This document shows, one piece after another, positions 1 through 9,037 of a stretch of DNA of 64,000 nt (positions are counted from its first letter, which is position 1; the number at the start of each line of letters is the position of its first letter). Position numbers and translations under genes: made by a program. Origin of the DNA: Clostridium simiarum (lineage in GTDB: Bacteria > Bacillota > Clostridia > Clostridiales > Clostridiaceae). Under the pieces are notes generated by a model. It made no database searches. It worked only from the letters and a program-made list of their open reading frames with translations, and had not been told where the DNA came from. The DNA lies in NCBI RefSeq assembly GCF_018919175.1, contig NZ_JAHLQL010000002.1:342817-406816 (forward strand), in the 5' to 3' direction.

Positions 1-207
1 TAAATTTTATTTTATCCAATTGAATCTTATGAGATAAATATAACATTTATATTTTATTTTGTCAACTATAATTATTAATAAATAAAAACTTCTTTTAAAT
101 ATAAAATTCTAGGAAATTCAACATTTTATTTGTTATAAAGCTAAAACAGTCACAGTTTCAAAGTTTATATCTATAATATTTTTTAAAACAACTGATAAAA
201 TAAAAAA

Positions 208-237
208 GGCTGTACCATTTTTCTCACCAATATAGCC
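208..237 (-). terminator. Possible weak terminator on the minus strand
   Basis: The arms GGCTGTA and TATAGCC pair with one G-U over a 16-base loop. Read on the minus strand they are followed by a T-rich run. No minus-strand gene that would use it is visible, so this is a weak call. The rest of bases 1-281 is A/T-rich and shows no gene. Confidence 0.2.
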
Positions 238-281
238 ATTCTTTCATATTATAAAGCATAGCAATACTTGGAGTGTGAAAA

Positions 282-1349
282 GTGCTTTACGCGTTGATAT
301 TAGCAGGAGGAAAAGGAACTAGGTTGTACCCCTTATCAAGATCAGATAACCCTAAGCAGTTTTTAAGGAGTGTAGATAATAAAAGTTTTTTAAGAAATAC
401 TGTAGATAGAATTAAGCCCATGATAGATAAGGAAAATATCTATGTGGTAACTAATGAAAAATATAAGGATAAAATTCAAGAGGAGCTTATAGAAATAAAT
501 GAGGAAAATATATTTATAGAGCCCGCTAATAAGGAGACCGCCACCTGCATAGGTCTTTCAGCAGTAAAATTACTAAAGAAAGATAAAGATGCAGTAATGG
601 TTGTGCTGCCTTCAGATCATTATATACAAGGAGAAAAAGAATTTCAGGATACCTTAAGTCAAGCTATTGAAATAGCAGAGAGAAGAAGAGGCCTAGTTAC
701 CATAGGAGTAAATCCAACAAGACCTGAAACCGGTTATGGATATATTGAAATGGGGGAGAGAGTGGCTGGTAATATGGCTACTTATAGAGTGGAGAGATTC
801 ACAGAGAAACCAAATGTAGAAGTGGCTAAAGATTTTTTGCTTAAAGGTACCTATCTTTGGAATAGTGGAATGTTTATATGGAGAGCAGATGTGTTTTTAA
901 GGGAGATGGAAAAATATCTTCCTAAGATGTATAAAAGTCTTATGCAAATATATCAAGCTATAGAGGAGCCAGAAGAAGAACAGATTATAAAGGAACAGTA
1001 TGATTTAATAGATGGAATATCTGTAGATTTTGGTATTATGCAAAAGACTAGAAAGGCATTTGTTATAAAATGCGAATTTCTATGGGATGACATTGGAAGC
1101 TTTAAGGCTTTAAGTAGATTTTTAAAGGAGGATAAGGGAAATAATATTTCAGAAAATGTTTTTTTAGATGAAAGTGAAAATTGTTCGGTGTTTAGTAAGG
1201 ATAAACTTATTATAGGTTTTGGAATAAAGGATTTAGTCATAGTAGATTCAGGAGATGTAATTCTCATAATGGATAAATGCAAAGATCAGGAGATGAAACA
1301 TCTTTTAAATGATATTAAGAATAGGATAGAGTTTTATAAATATATATAG
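282..1349 (+). CDS. manC: Mannose-1-phosphate guanylyltransferase
   Basis: Predicted to make GDP-mannose from mannose-1-phosphate and GTP for polysaccharide or glycoconjugate synthesis in the cytoplasm. The nucleotidyltransferase signature LAGGKGTRLYPLSR lies at residues 7-20, followed by PSDHYI near 110, FTEKP near 168 and WNSGMFIW near 191. At 355 aa it has the catalytic domain and left-handed helix but no C-terminal cupin isomerase domain, so it is the monofunctional form. The start is GTG with a weak GGAG 9 bases upstream; no upstream ATG gives a better start. It stands alone, with no sugar-pathway neighbours in this window, and a strong hairpin terminator follows. Family assignment is firm. 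GDP-mannose specificity is inferred from overall similarity. Confidence 0.88.
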   Translation: MLYALILAGGKGTRLYPLSRSDNPKQFLRSVDNKSFLRNTVDRIKPMIDKENIYVVTNEKYKDKIQEELIEINEENIFIEPANKETATCIGLSAVKLLKKDKDAVMVVLPSDHYIQGEKEFQDTLSQAIEIAERRRGLVTIGVNPTRPETGYGYIEMGERVAGNMATYRVERFTEKPNVEVAKDFLLKGTYLWNSGMFIWRADVFLREMEKYLPKMYKSLMQIYQAIEEPEEEQIIKEQYDLIDGISVDFGIMQKTRKAFVIKCEFLWDDIGSFKALSRFLKEDKGNNISENVFLDESENCSVFSKDKLIIGFGIKDLVIVDSGDVILIMDKCKDQEMKHLLNDIKNRIEFYKYI

Positions 1350-1359
1350 CTATTCACTA

Positions 1360-1395
1360 AAATAAACCTTGCAAAATGCAAGGTTTATTTTTATA
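1360..1395. terminator. Bidirectional Rho-independent terminator
   Basis: The arms AAATAAACCTTGCA and TGCAAGGTTTATTT form a 14-bp stem with a tiny loop, with T-rich DNA on both sides. It sits between two convergent genes (manC and the PAS kinase) and can serve both. Confidence 0.85.
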
Positions 1396-1423
1396 ACTTA
1401 ATTTGAAAGTAAGGATAGCTTCA

Positions 1424-2932
1424 TTAAAAATATATATCTGAAAACTCTATATTAATTTTACTTATATTTGAAAGAGGCCTATTATCTTCAATAGGTACTT
1501 CATTATCTATTAGTTTAACGGGTAACTCCATTAAAAACTCACTACCCTTACCATATTGGCTTTTTACAGAGATTGTTCCACCTTGTATCTCCACTAGAGA
1601 TTTGACTAGAAAAAGTCCTATGCCACTTCCTTCTGCTTTTCTTCTAAGGGTGGTATCTACCTGAGTAAAGTGATCGAAAATTTTATCTAGCATATCTTCT
1701 GGAATACCAATACCACTGTCTTTAACAGAGATTAAAATCTTCTCTTTTCTGTCATAGATAGCTACTTCAATTTTTCCTCCGGGATCTGTAAATTTAATTG
1801 CATTTGAAAGTAAGTTTAACATTATTCTTTCAATTTTTTCTATGTCAAAAGCCATGTACTTTTCTTCTACTTCTGTGTCAAAGATTAGATCTATATTTTT
1901 AAGTTTTGTGTATTTAACCGCAGACATTGTAATGTTTTCAATAACTCTCACTATATCGAAATTAGAGTTATTAATTGTAAAGTGATTTTCCTCTATTTTA
2001 GTTATGTCTATTAGATTATTTATTAGTTTTAACAGCCTAAAGCTATTTTGCTTTTGCATTTTTATATATTTTTGCGTTAATTTATAGGAAGAATTTAAAT
2101 CATTTGTGTCCAAGTTTTCCATGAGTTGGAGGGCACCTAAAATTACATTTAAAGGTGTTTTTAACTCGTGTGATATCATGGAGAAAAAATTAGATTTCTT
2201 TTCCATTATCTGTTCAAGGGTTTTATTTTGCTCTTCAATTTTTTTCCTATCTAAAACATGCTCTGTTGAATCGGTTATGGTTTGAATAATATACACTGAT
2301 GTTCCATCTTCAATAATAGGTGTAATAACAACATCCCAATAGGTTATACCGCGATTAAAACCTTCATATATTTTCTCTCTTCCATAATAAGTTTTTTTAG
2401 AAGTAATAACATCTTTCCAAATTTTTTCAGACTCGGAGCCTGGCCAGTTAGGAAGTATTTCAGGTAAAGTACGACCAATGCTATTTTCTATTTTATTATG
2501 AGGTTCCTGTAAGAAGTTTAAAAGAGTTTCGTTAGCTTTTAAAAGCCTAAGGTCTTTAGCATAATATATAGCTACACCCATTTTATTTTCCATATAAAGA
2601 CTATATGCATAGGGAAATTTATCTTCGAGTTTAACTATTGAATCTATTATAAATATAAATTCCATGCTTTTATCATAAAAATAATCTTTCTTATAAAAGT
2701 CTATTTCTATACATGTATTGTTTTTTGTAATGAAAAAGCAGGTATTTCTTTCTTTTTTCTTTAGTATATTTAATTTTAATAATTCAAACAAATCATTAAT
2801 GGATTTTCCTAGTAATTCTTCTTTTGTATATCCAGTTATCTCAATAAATTTTGCATCTAAATCTTTAACAATATGATTTTTTATGTAGAGCCTCGATGTT
2901 GAAGTTTTATCATTAGAAGTGTCATAACACAT
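1424..2932 (-). CDS. PAS-domain sensor histidine kinase, orphan
   Basis: A 502-aa signalling kinase. The N-terminal half looks like two PAS-type sensor modules (roughly residues 15-110 and 115-225). Next come a HisKA dimerisation helix with the H-box SMISHELKTPLN (phospho-acceptor His255) and a HATPase domain with N, G1 (DSGIGIP) and G2 (GSGIGLFLV) boxes. No transmembrane helix is evident, so it probably senses a cytoplasmic signal. No response regulator is adjacent; in clostridia orphan kinases of this build often feed Spo0A, but that is only an inference. I start at ATG 2932, seven bases after an AGGAGG. A TTG three bases upstream would be too close to that site. A perfect palindrome lies about 85 bp upstream. 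Confidence 0.87.
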   Translation of the reverse strand: MCYDTSNDKTSTSRLYIKNHIVKDLDAKFIEITGYTKEELLGKSINDLFELLKLNILKKKERNTCFFITKNNTCIEIDFYKKDYFYDKSMEFIFIIDSIVKLEDKFPYAYSLYMENKMGVAIYYAKDLRLLKANETLLNFLQEPHNKIENSIGRTLPEILPNWPGSESEKIWKDVITSKKTYYGREKIYEGFNRGITYWDVVITPIIEDGTSVYIIQTITDSTEHVLDRKKIEEQNKTLEQIMEKKSNFFSMISHELKTPLNVILGALQLMENLDTNDLNSSYKLTQKYIKMQKQNSFRLLKLINNLIDITKIEENHFTINNSNFDIVRVIENITMSAVKYTKLKNIDLIFDTEVEEKYMAFDIEKIERIMLNLLSNAIKFTDPGGKIEVAIYDRKEKILISVKDSGIGIPEDMLDKIFDHFTQVDTTLRRKAEGSGIGLFLVKSLVEIQGGTISVKSQYGKGSEFLMELPVKLIDNEVPIEDNRPLSNISKINIEFSDIYF

Positions 2933-3306
2933 CAATGTTCCTCCTCACTTTTGCAATAAATAAAGGTATTAAAACTTACCATTAATATTAATTAGACAAA
3001 ATTGGGAAAAATCCTTCACAAAATTATATATTTTGTGAAAATATGGGATGTTATTTATGGAAAAGGGTGATTAATATGAATTAAATAAGTTCATATAAAA
3101 ATATGATATTAGAATATAAGAAAGATTTCTTTATTTTTAGGAAGATTTTTCTGATATAATATAAATAAGAAAACAGTGGAAAAGTGTTAGAGAAAATTTA
3201 TATGAAAAAATTTAGACTAATTGTTTATGTGTAGTCTATGTATAAAATATTATAAATAAAGAGTTTGGTGATTTAACCTACTAGATGTATTAAGGAGGGT
3301 ATTTAA
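2933..3306. other. Intergenic region with a 10-bp-arm palindrome
   Basis: This 374-bp gap lies between two divergent genes. It contains the inverted repeat TTCACAAAAT-tatat-ATTTTGTGAA at 3015-3039 and a TATAAT at 3155-3160 upstream of lepB without a good -35 box. The half-site TTTTGTGAAAA resembles a Spo0A box but is one base off the core. I see no small ORF with a ribosome binding site. Confidence 0.5.
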
Positions 3307-3897
3307 ATGACTAAGGGTAATTTGTTTTTAAAGGAATTTAAAAGCTTAGTATTGTCTATAATATTAGCTTTTTTTATAGTAACTTTACTTAACACTAAGG
3401 TTTTTGCTATGGTTCAAGTTCAACAATCTTCTATGGAGGATACATTATATTCAGGAGATAGAATGTTTGTTGACAAAATAACTTATAGTTTTAATGAGCC
3501 TAAAAGAGGGGACATTATTATTTTCTTAGAGGATGATATAAAAGAAAAATTTGTGGATGACATTAAGATATTTTTTAAGGATATTTTTAATTCGGAAAAT
3601 GTAAGTAAACGAATGGTAAAAAGGGTTATAGCATTGCCAGGAGATGAAATTGATATAAAGGATAGGTCTGTTTATATAAATGATGAAAAGATTTCTGAAG
3701 ACTATATAAAAGGGGATACCTTAAAGAGAGAACTTAATTTGCCAACTAAGGTTCCAGAAGGTAAGCTATTTGTATTAGGTGATAATAGGGAAAAAAGTAG
3801 AGATAGCAGAAATTTTGGATTTATAGATCTAAAGGCTGTGGAGGGTAAAGCAAGGCTTAGGGTATGGCCTTTTAATAAATTAAGTTTATTAAAATAA
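3307..3897 (+). CDS. lepB: Signal peptidase I
   Basis: Membrane-anchored serine protease that removes signal peptides from secreted proteins. One N-terminal transmembrane helix (residues 14-34) is followed by the catalytic motif QQSSMEDTL with nucleophile Ser42. The general-base Lys105 lies in VKRVIALPGD, and the conserved box GDNREKSRDSRNFG is near residues 158-171. At 196 aa it is typical of Gram-positive type I enzymes. It carries a lysine- and aspartate-rich insertion (about residues 75-100) between the catalytic Ser and Lys regions. The start is fixed by AAGGAGGG 8 bases before ATG. It is monocistronic; the next gene starts 119 bp downstream. Confidence 0.95.
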   Translation: MTKGNLFLKEFKSLVLSIILAFFIVTLLNTKVFAMVQVQQSSMEDTLYSGDRMFVDKITYSFNEPKRGDIIIFLEDDIKEKFVDDIKIFFKDIFNSENVSKRMVKRVIALPGDEIDIKDRSVYINDEKISEDYIKGDTLKRELNLPTKVPEGKLFVLGDNREKSRDSRNFGFIDLKAVEGKARLRVWPFNKLSLLK

Positions 3898-4016
3898 GAG
3901 TATACTCCAATTATTAATAAAACAATATGACATGTTACAAAATTTAAAAAAATTATGATGAAGTATATAATTTGTAGATTATATCAAGAAATGAAGGAAT
4001 TGGAGTGTAATAGTAT

Positions 4017-4904
4017 ATGATGAAATTTAAAAAGATTTATATAGAAATCACAAATGCTTGTAATCTTTCCTGTGATTTTTGCCCTCAAACTAAAAGAAAA
4101 TCTGAATTTATTGATTTTAATAAATTCAGTTATATATTAGATGAAATAAAACCTTATGGAGAGTATATATATTTTCATGTAAAAGGGGAGCCACTACTGC
4201 ATAGAGATATAGATAAACTCTTAGATTTAAGCTATGAAAAGGGCTTTAAGGTTAATATAACTACAAATGGAACCCTAATAAAAAATGTACAGGATAGATT
4301 AATAGGTAAACCTGGGTTAAGACAGATTAATTTTTCTCTTCATAGTTTTGATGGTAATCAAACCGGAGAAAATAAGTATGAATATATAGATAATATAATC
4401 TCCTTTGCAAAAAATATTAGAAAAAGTAGTGATACCCTTATATCTTTTAGGCTTTGGAACCTTGATGAAGATAATTCTACAAATATTAAAAAGAAAAGAA
4501 ATAGAGAAATTTTAGAGATTATAGAAAGGGAGTTTAATCTACCTTATAAGATTGAAGAGAAGATTAATCCTGGTAGAGGAATTAAAATATCAGAGGGGAT
4601 ATTTTTAAATCAAGATTATGAATTTCAGTGGCCGGATTTAAAAGTAGATGAAGATAGATCAGGAACAGGTTTTTGCTATGGTCTTAAAAATCAAATTGCC
4701 ATATTAGTAGATGGTACAGTAGTTCCTTGCTGCCTTGATGGAGAGGGTGTAATTAATCTTGGTAATATTTATAAAGATTCTTTTTCTGAAATAGTAGAAG
4801 GAGAAAGAGCAAGAAACATTATAAAAGGGTTTTCAAGAAGAGAAGTTGTAGAAGAGCTTTGTAGAAAATGTGGTTATAGAAAGAGATTTAATACAAATAA
4901 ATAA
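4017..4904 (+). CDS. Radical SAM/SPASM domain protein
   Basis: A 295-aa radical SAM enzyme of unknown substrate. The [4Fe-4S] SAM-cleaving motif CNLSCDFC (Cys15, Cys19, Cys22) follows a short N-terminal strand, and KGEPLLH near residue 56 fits the conserved GGEP loop. The C-terminal quarter has a SPASM-like cysteine set (GFCYG, VPCCLDG and CRKCG), expected to bind one or two extra Fe-S clusters. SPASM enzymes commonly modify peptides or proteins, but no precursor peptide gene is adjacent, so the substrate cannot be inferred. ATG 4017 has GGAG 11 bases upstream; ATG 4020 is an alternative. A terminator follows directly, so it is probably monocistronic. Confidence 0.85.
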   Translation: MMKFKKIYIEITNACNLSCDFCPQTKRKSEFIDFNKFSYILDEIKPYGEYIYFHVKGEPLLHRDIDKLLDLSYEKGFKVNITTNGTLIKNVQDRLIGKPGLRQINFSLHSFDGNQTGENKYEYIDNIISFAKNIRKSSDTLISFRLWNLDEDNSTNIKKKRNREILEIIEREFNLPYKIEEKINPGRGIKISEGIFLNQDYEFQWPDLKVDEDRSGTGFCYGLKNQIAILVDGTVVPCCLDGEGVINLGNIYKDSFSEIVEGERARNIIKGFSRREVVEELCRKCGYRKRFNTNK

Positions 4905-4918
4905 AACAATATAGAATT

Positions 4919-4949
4919 AATAGCAGCTTTAGGCTTGCTATTTTTTTTA
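4919..4949 (+). terminator. Rho-independent terminator
   Basis: AATAGCA and TGCTATT arms surround a 10-base loop and are followed by eight T, 14 bases after the radical SAM stop codon. Confidence 0.75.
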
Positions 4950-5003
4950 TCACATAAAGTTTTATAAGACATATAATTTATCAAGGGAAATTTTATTAAG
5001 TAC

Positions 5004-5032
5004 TTGACTGCATTGTACAGAAGTCATATAAT
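5004..5032 (+). promoter_or_regulatory. Sigma-A promoter of the metal-resistance operon
   Basis: TTGACT (5004-5009) and a perfect TATAAT (5027-5032) are separated by exactly 17 bases. It directly precedes the palindromic operator and the ArsR-type gene. Confidence 0.85.
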
Positions 5033-5040
5033 ATAGTTGA

Positions 5041-5064
5041 ACATATGAATATATGATCATATGT
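5041..5064 (+). promoter_or_regulatory. ArsR/SmtB-type operator palindrome
   Basis: ACATATGA-(8 nt)-TCATATGT is a perfect 8-bp inverted repeat that starts 8 bases after the -10 box, over the expected transcription start. Size, A/T content and position match operators of the CadC/SmtB family. Binding by the adjacent regulator would block transcription of both genes until metal is bound. Confidence 0.8.
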
Positions 5065-5081
5065 AGAAAGGGGATGAGAAC

Positions 5082-5447
5082 ATGGAAAAAACAGATAAGT
5101 TAGATAGTTGTAATGTTACTATGATACATGAAGATGTGGTAAGAGATGTAAAAAAATCAATACCAGAGGATGAAACGCTATATGATTTAGCAGAATTATT
5201 TAAGGTTTTTGGAGATAGTACAAGGATAAAGATAATATGTGCATTATTTAAAGCTGAAATGTGTGTTTGTGATTTAGCTGCTCTACTTGGAATGAGCCAA
5301 TCAGCTATATCTCATCAACTTAGAGTTTTAAAAAATTCAAGACTTGTAAAAAACAGAAGAGAAGGAAAAGTAGTTTATTATTCATTAGATGATGAACACG
5401 TTAAAGATATATTTGATAAAGGATTAATTCATATTACAGAAAAATAG
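5082..5447 (+). CDS. ArsR/SmtB family metal-responsive repressor, CadC-like
   Basis: A 121-aa winged-helix repressor, probably of the downstream metal ATPase. The recognition helix region reads DLAALLGMSQSAISHQL, with the wing REGKVVYYSL after it. Metal-site residues can be seen: Cys61 and Cys63 in MCVCDL match the CadC alpha3 cysteine pair, and Cys10 could be the N-terminal ligand. CadC has two N-terminal cysteines where this protein has one. The C-terminal DDEHVKDIFDKGLIHI offers Asp/His ligands for an alpha5 zinc site. The start ATG follows GAAAGGGGATGAG. It is co-transcribed with the ATPase gene 11 bp downstream. Metals of the Cd/Pb/Zn group are inferred, not shown. Confidence 0.88.
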   Translation: MEKTDKLDSCNVTMIHEDVVRDVKKSIPEDETLYDLAELFKVFGDSTRIKIICALFKAEMCVCDLAALLGMSQSAISHQLRVLKNSRLVKNRREGKVVYYSLDDEHVKDIFDKGLIHITEK

Positions 5448-5458
5448 GGGGTGGGTTT

Positions 5459-7903
5459 GTGAATAAGCAAGAATTAGTATTAGAAGGTTTAGACTGCGCA
5501 AATTGTGCAGCGAAAATAGAACACAGGGTTTCAAAGTTAGAAGGAGTATCTTTTGCTAATTTAAATTTTGCTACTAAAACTTTATTAATAGAAACAGATA
5601 AAGAAGGTTCAATAGATGAATTAATTAAAAAGACTATAACTATAGTAAATAAATTAGAACCAGATGTAATAGTAAAACCTAAAGAAAAAACTGTAAAAAT
5701 AAATAAGAACGAAAATATAAGTATATTATTGGATGGTCTTAACTGCGCTAACTGTGCAGCAAAAATTGAAAGAGCAACTAATAATTTAGAAGGTGTTAAT
5801 GAAGCTAATTTAGATTTTGTATCTAAAAGACTTATAATAAAAACAGATAATAAAATAGATCATAATTATATATTTACAAAAGTTAAGGATATAGTGAATA
5901 AGCTAGAACCAGATGTAAAGGTAACATTAGTAAAAAAATTAGAGTTAAGAAAAAGTAAAGCCATAATGGAGAAGAAAGAAGATGGACATGACATTAGCCA
6001 TAATGAAGAACATGATCATGGTCATGATCATAGCCATAGCCATGAAAGTTCAGGGGAAGGCTTAAGGTCAGAAATTATAAAGATAATACTAGGCATAGGG
6101 TTTTTCTCAATACCATTGATTTTTGATTTTTCACCTACAGTAGAGCTTATATTATTTGTTACAAGTTACCTTTTGGTAGGTGGAGAGATTGTATTAAGAG
6201 CTTTCAAGAATATAATAAGAGGTCAAGTTTTTGATGAGAATTTTTTAATGACTATAGCAACATTAGGTGCTTTTGCGGTAAAAGAATATCCAGAAGCAGT
6301 AGCAGTTATGATCTTCTATCAAATAGGCGAACTGTTCCAGGGATTAGCAGTAAATCGTTCAAGAAAATCCATAGCAGATCTTATGGATATAAGACCAGAT
6401 TATGCAAACCTTAAAAGAGGAGAAGAGTTTGTAACAGTGTCTCCAGAAGAAGTAGAAATAGGCGATATTATAATGATAAAGCCAGGAGAAAAGTTTCCAC
6501 TAGATGGAATAATAACTGAAGGAAGTAGTATGGTAGATACATCAGCTTTAACAGGAGAATCTGTGCCAAGAAATGTAGGTAAAGGTGATGAAGTATTAGG
6601 TGGATTTATAAATAAAAGTGGATTAATATATGCAGAAGTTAAAAGAGAGTTTGGAGAGTCCACTGTATCTAAGATATTGGATTTAGTACAAAATGCAGGA
6701 GCTAAAAAGGCACCAACTGAGAAGTTTATAACTAAGTTCGCAAGATATTATACTCCGGTAGTGGTTATAGTAGCAGCTATATTAGCTTTATTGCCACCTT
6801 TAATATTAGAGGGAGCTACTTTTTCAGAGTGGGTATATAGAGCTTTGGTATTCTTGGTTATTTCTTGTCCTTGCGCATTGGTAGTATCTATACCTTTAGG
6901 TTTCTTTGGAGGGATAGGATCTGCATCCAAAAATGGAATATTAGTTAAAGGTGGAAATTATTTAGAAGCATTAAATAATGTAGAGACTATAGTTTTTGAT
7001 AAGACAGGAACTTTAACAAAGGGAGTATTTAATGTTACTGAAGTTTATTCAGAGAAAAATATATCAAAAGAAGAATTAGTAGAATATGCAGCTTATGCTG
7101 AAAGCTTTTCTAATCACCCTATAGCAACTTCAATAATTAGCTATTTCAACAGAGATATTGATGAGTCAAGGATTGATAATTATGAGGAAATATCAGGCTA
7201 TGGAATAAAGGTTTCAGTAGATAATAAAAATATATTAGCTGGAAATAAAAAACTTATGGACAAGTATAGAATAGGTATAAAAGAAATATCTAGTGTAGGA
7301 ACTGTGGTGCATTTAGCTATAGATGGAAACTATGCGGGATATATAATTATTTCTGATGAGGTAAAAGAGGATTCAAAGGATGCAATAAAGGGATTAAAAT
7401 CAGTAGGTGTAAAAAATACTGTAATGTTAACTGGAGATAATAAAGCTGTAGCTGATAGGGTAGCGGCAGAGCTTGGATTAGATAAAGTTTACTCTGAATT
7501 ACTTCCTCAAAATAAAGTAGAAAAGTTAGAAGAAATAGATAAAGCTAAATCCCAAAAGGGTAAGGTGATATTTGTTGGAGATGGAATAAATGATGCTCCA
7601 GTACTGGCTAGAGCAGATATAGGAATAGCCATGGGAGGATTGGGATCCGATGCAGCAATAGAGGCAGCTGATGTGGTAATAATGACAGATGAACCTTCTA
7701 AGATAGTATCTGCCATAAATATAGCTAAGAGAACAAGATCTATAGTATGGCAAAATATAATATTTGCATTAGGTGTTAAAGTTGTTGTTTTAATGTTAGG
7801 AGCCTTTGGTATAGCTACTATGTGGGAAGCTGTATTTGCAGACGTAGGGGTAACCTTATTAGCAGTTTTAAATTCTATGAGAGTGCTTAAAATTAAGAGC
7901 TAA
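5459..7903 (+). CDS. cadA: Heavy-metal P-type ATPase (Zn/Cd/Pb exporter, CadA/ZntA type)
   Basis: An 814-aa PIB-type metal efflux pump in the membrane. It has two N-terminal HMA domains with CxxC sites (Cys13/Cys16 in GLDCANCA and Cys96/Cys99 in GLNCANCA) and then a His-rich linker at about residues 176-197. The transmembrane metal site CPC is at 470-472, the phosphorylation motif DKTGT starts at Asp514, and GDGINDAP forms the hinge. Asp795 in the last membrane segment (ADVGVTLLAV) is the residue that marks Zn/Cd/Pb pumps rather than copper pumps. The GTG start follows a G-rich site (AGGGGGTGGG). It is second in an operon with the CadC-like repressor and ends at a strong terminator. Confidence 0.94.
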   Translation: MNKQELVLEGLDCANCAAKIEHRVSKLEGVSFANLNFATKTLLIETDKEGSIDELIKKTITIVNKLEPDVIVKPKEKTVKINKNENISILLDGLNCANCAAKIERATNNLEGVNEANLDFVSKRLIIKTDNKIDHNYIFTKVKDIVNKLEPDVKVTLVKKLELRKSKAIMEKKEDGHDISHNEEHDHGHDHSHSHESSGEGLRSEIIKIILGIGFFSIPLIFDFSPTVELILFVTSYLLVGGEIVLRAFKNIIRGQVFDENFLMTIATLGAFAVKEYPEAVAVMIFYQIGELFQGLAVNRSRKSIADLMDIRPDYANLKRGEEFVTVSPEEVEIGDIIMIKPGEKFPLDGIITEGSSMVDTSALTGESVPRNVGKGDEVLGGFINKSGLIYAEVKREFGESTVSKILDLVQNAGAKKAPTEKFITKFARYYTPVVVIVAAILALLPPLILEGATFSEWVYRALVFLVISCPCALVVSIPLGFFGGIGSASKNGILVKGGNYLEALNNVETIVFDKTGTLTKGVFNVTEVYSEKNISKEELVEYAAYAESFSNHPIATSIISYFNRDIDESRIDNYEEISGYGIKVSVDNKNILAGNKKLMDKYRIGIKEISSVGTVVHLAIDGNYAGYIIISDEVKEDSKDAIKGLKSVGVKNTVMLTGDNKAVADRVAAELGLDKVYSELLPQNKVEKLEEIDKAKSQKGKVIFVGDGINDAPVLARADIGIAMGGLGSDAAIEAADVVIMTDEPSKIVSAINIAKRTRSIVWQNIIFALGVKVVVLMLGAFGIATMWEAVFADVGVTLLAVLNSMRVLKIKS

Positions 7904-8000
7904 AGTTTTTCTGTATACTTTGTTTTTAAAAACTTAATTAGAATAAACAGAGTTAGTGGATTCACTTTAAAGGAAGTATTAGATCAGATAGTTATCATAT

Positions 8001-8050
8001 AAACAGAAGAAATGAATTTTTAAATATAAGCATTTCTTCTGTTTTATTTT
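8001..8050. terminator. Bidirectional terminator
   Basis: Arms AACAGAAGAAATG and CATTTCTTCTGTT form a 13-bp stem with T-rich flanks on both strands. It separates the convergent metal ATPase and PAP2 genes. Confidence 0.85.
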
Positions 8051-8066
8051 TTCTTTTAAATTTAAT

Positions 8067-8897
8067 TTATAGTCCTAATTTTTTAAATATCCAAGGTGCT
8101 ATAGCGGTAATCCATAAACATACTATTAAGTATCTAAAGAAATCACTTAAATTTGTTGCTGGAAGTATAATTTTTAATCCAGATTTTATAGCAAGTATGC
8201 TTGTAAGTCCAACTAATAATTTTAGTATGGTATTTAAAGGTTTTTTATTTATAGAAAAGTTTATATAGGTACTTTCAATTACATATCCTATGAAAAATCC
8301 AGTAAAACCTCCTACAGCTTTTGCATAATCCGTACTTGGGAATAAAATAAGACCTATTAATGAAGGGAGTATAAGAATTAGCAAAATAAATTTATTGTTT
8401 TTTTTCTTAGATAATGCAAAAAGATAATTTCCAACAATTACACTTATTACACCAAAAGCTAATCCACCTAGTACATCTAAAGGCCAATGAACACCTAAGT
8501 AAAGCCTTGAGATTCCTACCAGAAAAATAAGCAAAGTTGCAAAGATATAAAACCAAAATTTTCTAATTACTAGCATAAGAGAAAACCATAAGGAGGTAGT
8601 GGTTTGAGTATGTCCACTAGGAAATGAATATCCTGTAGCAGTATTTTCTCTTAAACTACGTATTAAAGGATTGCCAATAGGTCTTATAGCTTTCACTGTA
8701 TCTTTTATAGCTCCATTGGTTACTGTGCTAAACAGGATAGAGAATCCTAATTTGTATCCAAGGTCTTTATTAACACACCAAAATAAATAGAGCATTATAA
8801 AAATTGATAAATATTCTTCACCTAACATGGTAAGGAATATAAAGAAATTATCAAGAAAGCCATTACTAAAGGATTGTAAAAAAATAATTGTATTCAA
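8067..8897 (-). CDS. PAP2-family membrane phosphatase
   Basis: A 276-aa polytopic membrane phosphatase of the PAP2 superfamily. All three catalytic motifs are present: KDTVKAIRP (K-x6-RP), SFPSGHT (PSGH) and SRLYLGVHWPLD (SR-x5-H-x3-D). Several transmembrane helices follow, with a long C-terminal membrane part beyond the usual core. Likely substrates are lipid phosphates such as phosphatidic acid or undecaprenyl diphosphate; the sequence does not decide between them. I start at TTG 8897, seven bases after a perfect AGGAGG. An upstream ATG at 8951 would add 18 residues but has no ribosome site. It is monocistronic and divergent from the candidate small RNA at 9038. Confidence 0.88.
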   Translation of the reverse strand: MNTIIFLQSFSNGFLDNFFIFLTMLGEEYLSIFIMLYLFWCVNKDLGYKLGFSILFSTVTNGAIKDTVKAIRPIGNPLIRSLRENTATGYSFPSGHTQTTTSLWFSLMLVIRKFWFYIFATLLIFLVGISRLYLGVHWPLDVLGGLAFGVISVIVGNYLFALSKKKNNKFILLILILPSLIGLILFPSTDYAKAVGGFTGFFIGYVIESTYINFSINKKPLNTILKLLVGLTSILAIKSGLKIILPATNLSDFFRYLIVCLWITAIAPWIFKKLGL

Positions 8898-9002
8898 AAT
8901 AATACCTCCTAGTTTTTGTAGCAAAATAAGAAAAACAAAATTATTATACAATAAATCAGTCTGAAATTGTCATAGTTTATCGAAAAAAACAAGATTACCC
9001 TG

Positions 9003-9031
9003 TTGACAAGGGTTTAGTTTTTATCTATACT
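9003..9031 (+). promoter_or_regulatory. Consensus sigma-A promoter with no ORF behind it
   Basis: A perfect TTGACA (9003-9008) and TATACT (9026-9031) are 17 bases apart. The next plus-strand gene start is more than 4 kb away, so this promoter appears to serve a noncoding transcript. The short arms ACCCT and AGGGT bracket the -35 box. Confidence 0.75.
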
Positions 9032-9037
9032 TATGAA

